The position numbers and the translations under genes were made by a program. A DNA stretch of 64,000 nucleotides from Vitrella brassicaformis. Its lineage: Eukaryota; Sar; Vitrellaceae. A model generated the notes under the pieces. The model did no database searches. It was not told the origin of the DNA and saw nothing but the letters and a program-made list of their open reading frames with translations. Numbering within the stretch: position 1 is the stretch's first letter; each line of letters starts with the position of its first letter. This document shows positions 33,778-44,902 of the stretch, in pieces. The stretch is taken from positions 263,957 through 327,956 of the forward strand of contig CDMY01000592.1 of NCBI GenBank assembly GCA_001179505.1, given 5' to 3'.

Positions 33778-36635
33778 ATGACGCCCCGCTTGGTGCTCCT
33801 GCTGGCTGCATGTTTAGTGGCATGCACGTGCGTGTCGGGTCAGAAGGTGAGCGTGACGGAAGTGTCGGTGGACAGCGCTGTGGAGGACATCAAGTGGGGC
33901 GGTGCGGATCACAGCGTGGTGCTTCTCAAGACGATCAAGGGACGGCTGTACCGCAGCACCGACTCGGGCAAGCAATGGTACGACATTACCAACAGCCTCG
34001 TCCTGTCCGAGACAGAGCCTGGTGCGCCAGCCACGGCCATCACCGTCGACAGCATGCTAATCAACCCCGTCGACAAGAACATTGTGCTCGTCGTCGGCAC
34101 CAAACACAGCCACTTCATCTCCAACGACGCGGGACGCACCTGGAGGAGACTCAAGCAGCGGGTGCCGATCCACTCGTGGCAGTTCCACCCCACCCAGCCG
34201 CACTGGGCGCTGCTGAGCGCGTGGAGTGACCAGTGCCACACGGCGAGCGAGCCGGCCAAGACGGCTGCCGGAGGTGCGGTGACGGACAAGGCGTGCAACC
34301 ACATGCTGTATGTGACCAAGGATCTGGGTGTGTACTTCCACCTCGTGTCGAGCTACGTGGTTCAGTTCTCGTAGGGCGACGTCAAGCACAACCAGCAGAA
34401 CTGGATCTACTTCACCCACCACCGCACCAAGGAGGGCGGTCAGCCCAAGTACGGCGGCTAGACGAAGAACGTCGACTTCGCCGTCACCGAGGACTTCGGC
34501 CGCTCCCACCGGGTCCTCATCCACCATACCAACAAGTTCCTCATCTCTAATGGGTACACCTTTGTGACCAAGTCGGAGGACGAGGCCAAGCAGACGGTCG
34601 CTCTGATGGTCTCAACCGACGGCGGCAAGACCTTCGAGAAGGCCAAGCTGCCCTTCGAGCTGTCCGAGAAGTCCTACACGGTCCTGGACACATCTGAGGG
34701 GGCCGTGATGCTGCACGTCAACCACGGCGACGAGGGCCGCTCGGGCAGCGGCGACGTGTACATCTCTGACCACAAGGGCCTCAGGTACTCCCTCTCTCTC
34801 CCCAGCAACGTCCGCACCACCACAGGCGAGACCGAATTCGACCGCGTTCTCTCACTCGAGGGCGTGTATCTGGCCAATTTCAAGGACGACCCAGAGGCCG
34901 AGGGCGCGCTGTTTACTGCGGCGGTCGAGAAGAAGACCGAGGACAAGGCGGCCGAGCATCAGGAGGAGGAGGTCAGCCAGACGGCGGTCTACTAGCGGCA
35001 CAAACCCAAGCGGCGGTCGAACGCCGAGGATGTCGTCAAAACGGTCATCTCGTTCGAGAAGGGGGCCGTGTGGTCGTACCTGAGGGCGCCCAAAATCGAT
35101 TCCATCGGCAAGAGGATCGAGTGCCCCCCCCCACAGATGCTGGCTGCACCTACATGGTGTGGCGAATTTCCACAACTACGCGCCCTTCTACTCGGTGGAG
35201 AACGCCGTGGGCATCATCATGGGCACGGGCAACGTGGGCCCCCACCTGCGATACGAGGCCGACGAAGTCAACACCTACCTCTCGCGCGACGGCGGGCTCT
35301 CGTGGGTGGAAGCCCACAAGGGCGCCTTCATCTACGAGTTCGGCGACCACGGGGGGCTGATCGTCATGGCCGACGACCTGCACAAGACCAACCAGGTGGT
35401 CTTCTCGTGGAACGAGGGCCAGTCCTGGTACGACTTCGAGCTGGGCACCTACCCTGTGGAGGTCGACAATGTGGTCATCGAGCCCAACTCGTCGAGCGTC
35501 GAGTTCCTCCTCTACGGCACCAGGGGGGACAACGGCGTGGTCTACCACCTGGACTTCAACGCGCTGGGGCAGCCTGCGTGTCAGGGGGTATATGCCGCCG
35601 ACTCTGTGTCCTCCGACTATGAGACCTGGACGCCCTCTGACGGGCGGTCGACGGAAACGTGCATACTCGGTCAGTGAGTGAATGAGGCAGATAGACAACA
35701 CACACAACAGAGGGCATGTTCTCTCTCTCTCTCTCTCTGTGCGTGTGTGCCTGAGTGCAGGTCGTCAGCTGACGTACACGCGCCGCAAGCAGACGTCCGA
35801 GTGCTTCAACGGCCGGGATTTCTCCCGCCCCCTGGCGCGCAAGAACTGTGTCTGCACCGAGGAGGACTACGAGTGCGAGTTTGGCTTCACGCGCAAGATC
35901 GGCTCACTCGAGTGCCAGCCGGAGGACCCCAAGCTCACCGCCCCTCACTGCACCTCCGGCAACTTCTTCTACATGGACGCCTACCGACGAGTGCCCGGGG
36001 ACACGTGCGAGGGCGGCTGGGCGCCCCAGAAGGTGGCGGTGCCGTGCCCACACAACTCGCCCTTCAGCCGCGGGGCATACAGCGTCCTCTTGGTGCTCTT
36101 CCTCTTGTGTGTCCTGCTGGGCGGCATCACCTTCCTCTCCAAGACCGATCGGCTCAAGGGCCTCCCAGCGATCTCCTTCCTCAGCCAGGCGGGCTTCGAC
36201 ACCTTCGGGGGCGTCAAGTACGCTCGGCTGGGCAAGGGCAGCCACCGGGACGACGACCACCACGACATGGGCTTCATCGACAACGAACACGACGCATACG
36301 AGGAGGACGCCCCCAGCCTCATGACATACACCACAACCGAGTCGCGGCATCGGCTCAATGTCAACCACCACGCACACGACGAAGACGAGCACGAGACGAC
36401 CACACACATGAATGCGAAGCGGGAGGGGGAGGGGCTGGCCGATGACGACACCAACCGGCAGCAGCAGCAGGAGTCGTTGATGGATCTGGAGGGCGGGGGC
36501 GGGGCGGGGGGTGCGACAGAGGGTGAGAGGCGGGTGGCCAAGAGGGCGGCGCTCGAGGCGGCCACCGAGGAGGTACCCAAGTTAGCTCCACCAGCCAATA
36601 GCAAAGGCGGCGCCACAGGCAGCGAACTCATATGA
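33778..36635 (+). pseudogene. Sortilin/VPS10-domain receptor gene with three in-frame TAG codons and a frameshift
   Basis: A signal peptide (MTPRLVLLLAACLVACTCVSG) leads into a VPS10 beta-propeller: Asp-box repeats such as YRSTDSGKQWYD, FISNDAGRTWRR, VSTDGGKTFEKA and LSRDGGLSWVEA, then the 10CC cysteine module (ECFNGRDFSRPL, CVCTEEDYECEFGF) and PGDTCEGGWAPQ. A membrane helix (SVLLVLFLLCVLLGGITFL) and a His/Asp-rich cytoplasmic tail follow. One intron is clear (35670-35760). TAG codons interrupt the frame at 34372-34374, 34459-34461 and 34993-34995, and the frame shifts by one around the nine-C run at 35124-35132; coding character continues across all four. Sortilins carry cargo between Golgi and endosomes (in apicomplexans to secretory organelles). 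Options are a recent pseudogene, sequence errors or RNA-level correction. An alternative start is 33769. Confidence 0.75.
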
Positions 36636-37490
36636 CGATGTTGCCAACGAGATTTGTCAAGGGATGGGTGTGGTGTGGGTGTCGATATGGATGGATCGGT
36701 GGATGGATGGGTGGCTACGTACCTAGCTAGGCGTTTCAAACATCGTGATATCATCACGTCACGTCTATAGAGTGAGTGTACTTGTGTACGGCACGGCACG
36801 CCTGTGTGAGATGCGACAGATAGAGATGAGACAGACGGGAGAGATGGGACATCCAGGCAGGCAGGCAGGGAATGATCAGAATGATCCCTAGATGTCGAAG
36901 ATTTGCGACGGCAAGAAACCTCTAGATGTCATGTGTGATGTGACGTCCTTTCTTTGATGTTTTGTGCGTACGCGTGAGTTGGCTGGAGGGCGGGTGGCCA
37001 TTCCTCCCTCCCTCTGCCTGCCTGCAAACAACACTCATTGCATTTTTTCGGGGTCGTTCGGTCCATTCGCTGTGATGTGATTGATGTGCGTGTCCATAAA
37101 TCTGCATAAGCAAGCTCTCTCTGCGACCGTCTCCTTTCGCCTTGGCGTGTGCGTGTGGCCGGCCATGTCATGATGTGACTTGTGTGTGCATGCCATGCCT
37201 GACTCCCTCGCTCATGCTCATGCACTACACTGATGATGATTTCATGGTGTGGTTCCCATCATCTCGTTCGACCTCACAGCATTACAAAAAGAACAAAGGA
37301 GCAGAGCAGAAAAGTCCTTATGTGCACACGCACACACAACCATCACTCAGAATCCACACGCACCAAAGCGCACACAACACCGATGACACCGAACCGAACT
37401 ATCCACAAAACGACACACCACCACATACACCAAGAACTATGTCTCTACCCCCCTCCCCCGTTGTGTCCTGTCGCACTCATCATCAGTTAG
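36636..37490. other. Intergenic stretch between convergent genes
   Basis: Low-complexity GATG/CA-rich sequence; presumably both 3' UTRs. No gene, RNA or clear terminator signal is recognised. Confidence 0.45.
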
Positions 37491-39461
37491 TTAGTCCTTC
37501 TGGTCCCTCACAATGAACACGATGAAGAGCGCAATCATAAAGGCGAAGGCCGCGAGCAGCAGCACAATCGACACCTGCACACACACCTGCCCCCCTACCT
37601 CGTGGTCAGCCTCGCTGTCCGTCCAGTGAAACACCAGCCGACCCAACGCCGTGTAGAATGCACGCCATGGCGGCTTGTCCACAGCCGCGGTCGGGGTCGT
37701 CTGCTGCTGCGCCGCAGACTTCGTGGTGGCCCCCGGCTCATCCTCTTCACGTGGGGTGGCGGTGGGCTTCACTTTCTCGGCTGGTCTGCTCCCGTTTGAC
37801 CGATCGTCGGTGCGCACCCTGATGACCACCTGGTGCTCCCTCTCGATGTGGCGGTGGTCAGCAATGGCAATGGGGTGGTCGTCGATATCCTGGTCTTGCT
37901 GCTCGAGCACGTCCACGTGTGTGCCATACATGGCCTGATCCGACAGCCCCGAGATCGGGCTCACGCCGTCCGACCGAGCAGCGGCAGCCCTTCCCCTGTC
38001 CGTCCACTGCGCGGCTTTGCGCCCGAGATGGTGGTGGTAGGACACGTAGTTGGGACTGCCTTGGGCGTCGTCGTGACGGCGGTGGTAGTGCGGCACGTGT
38101 GAGGGCGATGGTGAGTGCTGGCGGGACTGGGGTGTGGGGGAGTGGGAAGAGCCGGACAGGGGGTAGGCGCCGGAGACGGGGTAGGGCAGTTCTCGGGGGG
38201 ACGGGTCGTAGAGGGCACTGATCACCTTGGCGGCGTTGTGGACGCCCGCACGCTCCATCAACCTGCACGCATCGCATACATGCATCGACGGCTTCTGTGT
38301 CTCGACGTGCACAGCGCCTTCCTCCGCACCTGAGTTTCATGGTCGACAGCCGCGGCTTCTCAAGGTCCCTCCTATCCCTATGCGGCTCATCCCTCTCCCG
38401 CACCGCAGGCAGCCTCTCCTTGCCCCTGCCGACGTGACTCAGGCCCTCCATCTGTCGGCCGATCGGACCTGTCGACGCTCTCGTGGTCGGCGTGGCCCGG
38501 CTGCTCACCTTGCTCACATAGCTCACGTGTGAGGGACCGCTGACGCGTTCGCCCATCATCTGCCTCCGCTCGCCATACACGACGGGCGCGGGGGAGGGGG
38601 AGGGGGAGGGGGGAGAGGGGGGTCGCTGGGGCGGGGGGCGGGGTCGTCTTGTGGCCGGGATTCTGTACGGCTGCGGCGACCGATCCTGCGCCGGCGACTC
38701 GACGTCCGAACGGTCGTAGTGACTCGAGTGTGGGGAGGGCGAGTTGAGGTCGTCTTGGTCATCCCCACCCATCACCCGGCGCATCTGTGTGCCGGTTGGT
38801 GGCGGCGCCTTGGGGCCCTTCTTTGCGGACTGCTGGCTGACACGACTGACGTGAGACGACTGGTAGGTCGACGCCAGCTGCTGCCCGCCACCAAAGGCCT
38901 CGAAGGACTCGTCCAGTGGCGGCCCCCGAGCAGGCGAGTGGCTGCGCCGCTCCTCCCTCACTTCCCGGCCCTCATGTCTACGAGGAGGATGGTACCGCCT
39001 CGAGTGCGAGGTGTATCGAGAGTCAGGAGGCGCCCGCACAGGGTCGCGTTCCTCAGAGTAGGCGTGGTCGCTGCCGTGCCACGGCCTGTCGTCCCTCGCC
39101 TCCCTCCTGCTTGGGTAATCCCTCGGTCGGCTGAAGTCCGAGTGATTCCGCCGGGGCACATGTGGCACGTGTGGCGCCTGTGCGTAAGGGGACACCGGCC
39201 GGGGCGGTGGCGACACGCTGGAGACTTGTGAGCGCTGGGCGGCCCGCTCCGCCAGCTGCACCTGCATCCGCCGGACCCGCTCCTTCAGCCTGCACGTTCA
39301 CACACAGCACAGACGCGATGTGAACTTGCGAAGGTTTGTGTGCAGTAGCATTCTCCTTGTCGTGTTGAGTGTTACTCGAGGAGCTGCTCGGATGTGGACG
39401 GAGCGCCGCGATGGCCGCCGAGGCCTCGGGAGGCATGAGTACCGTCGAAGTGGGCGCACAT
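37491..39461 (-). CDS. Proline/serine-rich tail-anchored membrane protein, 605 aa
   Basis: Three minus-strand exons (39376-39461, 38330-39289, 37491-38262) give 1,818 bases. A short coiled segment (EQLLELKERVRRMQVQLAER) is followed by a long disordered region rich in Ser, Pro, Arg and His (SHSRRYHPPRRHEGRE; PPPQRPPSPPSPSPSP). A single hydrophobic helix of about 20 residues (VSIVLLLAAFAFMIALFIVF) lies at the very end before VRDQKD, so it is probably a tail-anchored protein with a cytosolic body. A 24-base in-phase segment just before the helix begins gtag and ends gcag and could be either coding or a micro-intron; both keep the frame. The start at 39461 leaves 197 bases to the divergent coiled-coil gene; an upstream ATG at 39566 is possible. 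No family is recognised. Confidence 0.6.
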
Positions 39462-39658
39462 GACGGACGAGGACCAAAAGAAAAAAGAGTCACCGAATCG
39501 ATGGCCTGGGCATCTCACAGCTTTGGCGGACCGCCCAAGCCCTTCTACGGGGCGCAATTCCGACAAATGGCTTTCTAACGGTTTGTGTACGTGGGGGCGA
39601 GACTGTGGGCCAAGCTCGCAGTCTTCCGCTTGTGAAACCGCTTGCTTTTTGCTTCACC

Positions 39659-42600
39659 ATGAGTGCAAGAGGCAGCCACGGCGGCGGTAAAGAGCAAGGG
39701 GACGAGCGCCGCCCGGCGCAAGAAGCGGGCGAGGCCACCATGAAGACAACAGACCACGATGAGCAACTGTCCGCCGCACAAAAGAGCAGCAAGATAGAGA
39801 CCGAAAACTTCAGGGCGGCAGAAATCCGCTTCCTGCAGGAGCAAAACAAGCAGGTGAGGGCTGCTTTTAAAGGAAAAACCACGGGACAGAGAAGCCCCAC
39901 GTGTGTGTGCGGTGTGTGTGTGTCAGGTGTTGTCCGCCTTGGAGCGGGCCGAGGAGGAGCGTGAGGATGCCCTTGTGACGGTCAAGGAGTGGGAGGGGCG
40001 GGCGCTGGAGATGCAGAGCGACATGGAGGCACTGCAGAAGAAAATGGAGGTAGGGAGAGACGTGCGTGTGGGTGCATATGGATGGATGGATGGATGTGTT
40101 GCTTGTGTTTGAAGGCGATTGAGCGCCAGTCGAATCAGAGCATCACAGATGTGGCGACCAAGGAGGAGCACATCAAAGTCCTCTCTGAGCAGGCATGCAG
40201 TGCAGCAGTGAAGAGACAGACAGACAGACCAGATGGGATCATGCCGCATCCCTTCTCTCCTTTGGTTGTGTCAGAATCGTCAGCTCCTGCAGCTGCTAGA
40301 GCAAGAGGAGGGCAGGCACCGAGAGAAGGCTGTCATGGCCGAAAAGCTCACGGTCGGTCTGTGGGCCAACCAGTGTTGGCTCACCAAACTGATCTCTTTT
40401 CATATCTTTCGCTTTCTGTTGTCTGTCAGATCGACAACGAGCGGATGACAGTGCAGCTGCAGGAGCTGCAGAAGCGACAGGAGTCAGGCGATGAGGCACT
40501 GGGCAAATGGTGAGGCACATGCACACATAGACAGCCCCACTTAGGCGTCTGTGTTGGGTGCAGGCAGGAGGAAGTGGATCGTCTGTCGACGGGCATGAGG
40601 ACCGCTCAGGCAGAGGCGGACCACCTGCGGGCCGCACTCACAGCCCTCGAGGCACAAAGCAAAGTCGACCTGGAAGGTCGGGGTCAGGGAGTCAGGGAGT
40701 GAGTGGGCCACACGACACACACATCCATCTATCTTTGGTACTGTTGGTTGGCTGCAGCGATGGAGCAGGCCCTGTCAGTGGCCAAGAAGAAGAACGTGCA
40801 GTACCTGCAGCAGGTCCAGTCACACGAGGTGGCACAACGACGACTCCAAACAGACCTAAACCGACTGCTCGTAAGCCAACATTCCTCCCAACGGCACACC
40901 CTCTACACACAACACGATGCAACTGCAGGAGGAGAAGCTGCGGATCGAGCGTGAGAAGAAGGAGCTCTTCGACCAGCTGCAGGCGGCCACTGCCGGCAGA
41001 GAGCAGGATGGCAGGCGCGCCACCAGCCGAGGGGGCAAGAGCGGCGAGGGCGATGGCGGCGCCCGTCTTCAGCAGCAGGTGGACATGCTCAAGAAGGCAC
41101 TGCACAACGTTGAGAGGGCCAACGAGAAGCTGCAGGAGGAAAACAAATCGGCGGCAGAGAAACACCGCGAAATGACCGATAAGGTGAGATGAGAGGCATC
41201 CACATCCTCGTGTGTGTGTGCATGTCTCGTCATTGGCCTTGGTGTGTGCAGGTGTATTCGTTGATGGACAGCCTGCGGCTGAATCAGCTGGAGCACAAGA
41301 AAGTGGAAGCCGACAACAACAACAAGACCAAAAAGGTCCTTTAAGCTCGCCGTGTATGCATCAATGACATAATGTCTCTCTCTCCCGCTGCCTCCCTCCC
41401 TCCCAGGTGCTGTCAGTCGAGAAGCAGCTGCAGGGCGTGCAAAGCCGACTCAACGCCGAAATCGATGCGAAACAAGTCAGCAGGGCAGCCATCGATAGGC
41501 CACACCTGTGTCTCTGTGTCTGTCCTTTCTGTCAGGCTGCCGAGCAGTCAGCCCGAGAAGCCATCCAGGAGAAGAACCTCACGGACAAGCGGATGAAGCA
41601 GATCGAAGAGGTACCACCTGACGTCTCACGTGTAGATGTTCGTGTGCATATGTCGCTCTTCTTGCCGGGCAGGAGAGTGCAGCGTGCCGTAAGGAGCTGC
41701 AGGGTGTCGAGCAGAAGCTGCAAGAGCTGATCGAGCGCAACAGGGCGCTCGACTCACAGGTAGGTGTGCGGTGGGTGAATGGGGCAGACATCGGTGTGAC
41801 CCACGGTCGGTTCGTGCAGGTCCATTATTTGTCGGCTCGTGTCGAGGGTCAGGAAGAGGACAAAGCGCAGCTCAGAGTCGAGAGCCGAAAGTACACACAC
41901 ACACGCACACCCAGGACAGCAGTTTACTGGCATGTCTTGGCTGGTTTAGACTGGAGGCCTCGATGAAGGAGATGGGGAAGGAGCGCACGTCATACCAGGA
42001 CCGGATCGGTGTCCTGGAAGAGAGGCTGCACCAGACCGCTGTCGAGAAGGTGAGCTCCAGACGCAGCGACTCGCTCGACAGAGACACAGATGCATGGGTG
42101 CATTTGTTCTGTGTCTGTGTGTCAGGACCAGCTTCGCTCTGAGCTGGACTACATCAAGCGGGAGGACTTCCTCGACGAAACAGGTCCGTCGACGGGATTT
42201 CTGAGCGCCTCTGTCGATTCATGTGTGTGTGTGTGTGTGTGTTTGTCTGTCTGTCTGTCTGCAGGTCGCACGCGGCCTCTGTTGATTCACAGCACGGAGT
42301 CCACACTCGTCGACAGACTCAAGCTCAACGAATTCCTCTACAGAGTGGGCAGGGCAGGCACGTCACACACACAAGGTGCAGTGCAGTGGATGCCGTGTCT
42401 CTCACAGGCCCAGCAAGGTCCCAATCCAGTGCCCGTGTTGGTCGAGAAGATCGCCCAGCTGCTGGAGATGCTCCACGTCGCACAGACACAGGCCGACCAG
42501 TATCTGACGGACCTGGCCCGCGCCAACCAGACGGCGGCTGCGATGCGTCAGAAGAACCTGGTGCTGTATGAGAAGTACCAGTGGCTGGAGGACTTCCGCA

Positions 42601-44381
42601 CCAAGGTGGTCTCGCAGGTCATCGCCAACATACTCGACTCGACCGACGGATCGCACGTCAACCTCGCCGGGCTGCAGCTCGATGAAAAGATGCTCGGTGA
42701 GGCGACCGATCGGCGTGTGTGGATTATGGGGCGTTGTGTGGATCTGTGTGTGTGTGTGTGTGGTCGTGACAGAGACGTTGCTTGAGTTGTCTGACCGAGA
42801 GAGGGTGAGCGAGGTTGCCGACCGGCTGCAGAAGCTGAACCTCTCACGGAACGGACTCCTGGACCAACACATACCCCCCATCATCCAGGTAGGTGGACAC
42901 CCGCTAATGCAATGCACCTATGCCACACCCTTTTCCCTCCACGGCTTTGTCGCGGTGCAGCTGTTGATGCGTTTCCCGTACCTCCGCCGGCTGGACCTTA
43001 GCGGCAACTGCCTGTCGTACGAGGGCATCAAGCGCCTCGAGGATGCTGTGGGGGCCATCAGCGGAATCACCCTCACACAACGAATCGCCAACCCCCTGGT
43101 GCGGACAGACGAATCGGCAAGACACAGAAGGACGCAATGAGACGCTCGTGTGCATGCGCGTATGATCGTGCAGCGCATCGAGGCTCACAGCGGCCACCAG
43201 TTGCGGCTGTGTATCCTCACCGAAGGGCAGGAGGCGCCCCCTCCCCAATCGCAAATCCCTCTCGACGACGTGGTCAGCCCCCACTACTGACCTCTCCTTC
43301 ACTCACATGTGCAGCACCCATCCGTGTCTCTGTTTGCCCTCGCTAGACATCCCCTGACGGTGTGCCCATGGCCTCTCCTGCCGTCGAGGACAAGGATATG
43401 GGCCCTGAGCTCAGCAGCTCCTCCATCATGTTGCCCAGCACAGACGACCCCACCACTGGCAAACCTCGCCCGCCCCACCACACCACCGTCAAGCTCGCTC
43501 GCAGCCAGACACGGCGAATTACACAGGCAGGAGCCGACAAGGCGCCCTTTCAGCGCTCATCGACGTACCACCACCAGGCCGGCGCCGCACCCCAGGCGGC
43601 AGCACCAGCGAGAGGCTCTGCGGTGTCTCTGCCAAAAGTGACGTCTCTCAAGCCACATGGCCCGCTGAGACACGGGAAATCTATCGATATGGGCAAGCAG
43701 AGGAGTGGAGACGACGTTGGCCCCACCACCAAGGGCGACAAAGGTGACCATGCGTTGCCGAAGCTGATGAGCGCCTCCGGTGGTGGTGGTGGTGGTGGTG
43801 GTGGCGGCACGCTGATGCAGTCGAGCGGGTGGGGTGGGGGACCCCCGCCGCCTTCGAGGAGTAAGGTGAACCGGCCCGTGCCACTCGCACAGGCGGTCAA
43901 GGGTAGGTCATTCGACATGTCTGCGGGGCCTGCCCCGTCCACACCCGGTAAGAGAGTCACTTGAAGAAGACAAGATTGAGCCATGGATGTGATGTCTCCC
44001 TACCTGTCTGCTTGCGCTCGCATCCATCGCTCTCATGCAGATGTTGGCAGTGTGGCACGAACGAAGTCGTTTGCTCACCCGAAGGACGAGACGGCGTCCT
44101 CTCATTCTCAGGTGGGGAGAAAGAGCCCCTACATCACGTCGCAGATGTCATCCATCGGTGCGGCGGCCAAGAAGTCCTCATCGCACAAGAAGCGGGAGGC
44201 AGCCAAGCCGCCGACTCCCCCGCCCTCCCACGCTCCCCCGCCGAGGCCACACCCATAGACACACCCACAGCCACACCCACCGTCGCCCGGAGCGCTGGAG
44301 GAGGATCTCATGTCTCCCTCTTCGTCTATGCCCCAGCTGCCCTCCAAGACTGTCATGATCCCCATCGACAGCCCAACTTAG
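39659..44381 (+). CDS. Long coiled-coil protein with C-terminal LRR and Ser/Pro/Gly-rich tail
   Basis: More than twenty short exons, each bounded by a gt...cag intron, run from MSARGSHGGGKEQGDERR at 39659. Exons to about 42200 are almost entirely heptad-type coiled coil (ALERAEEEREDALVTVKEWE, MLKKALHNVERANEKLQEEN, VEQKLQELIERNRALDSQ). Then come a helical block (LLEMLHVAQTQADQYLTDLA) and two leucine-rich repeats (LQKLNLSRNGLLDQHIPPII; LRRLDLSGNCLSYEGIKRLE). The C-terminus is disordered with a Gly tract (about 43785-43808). The first stop in this frame is TAG at 44256-44258, but coding character continues in the same frame (LEEDLMSPSSSMPQLPSKTV) to a second TAG at 44379-44381. Coiled-coil plus LRR proteins of this kind are typical of flagellar or centrosomal structures; that role is inferred. 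Confidence 0.72.
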
Positions 44382-44644
44382 TGCGTGAGGGTTGCTATCT
44401 GTCTATCTATCGCATATCTGTTGCTGGCTTCTTGCTGCTGCTCTTGCCGCTGCTGGCGTTTTGTGAAGGGGTGTCTGTGGTCCGTGAGTGAGTGGGTGAG
44501 TACACGAGAGCGTCACCGTTTTGTGCGTCAGACAATGTCGCTGTGCACGCAATGATATAACGAACGTCTTGAAGAGATCAACACATGACGAACACAGTCA
44601 CGACTTCCACCGACTTGGCACACCCACCGTCCAACACAACACCA

Positions 44645-44864
44645 TCAAATCGTCTTGGTTCTGTAGACCGGCCTACGTGTGATGTGCGCCCGTATGGGAC
44701 GCGACCAGTCGCACCAAAACACTAAGCCCGCCAGGGGAATGAACAATGCGCCGATAGTTTCGAAGGCCAGGTCGTATCGGAAGTGCGCTATTTGGATGAG
44801 CGATGCCGCAATGGCCGGGCCAAACAATAGCCCCAAATTGAAGAACTGACCCATCTGCACACAG

Positions 44865-44902
<38 letters not shown>

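Noticed and set aside
37585-37608. 24-base micro-intron in the tail-anchored protein gene
   Set aside because: The segment is in frame and reads through; introns here are otherwise above 50 bases. It is left as coding but noted in the gene entry.
33778-44381. Genome-wide reassignment of TAG to a sense codon
   Set aside because: TAG ends several well-formed genes in the window (1541, 7931 minus, 24620, 50195 minus), so a general reassignment is not supported.
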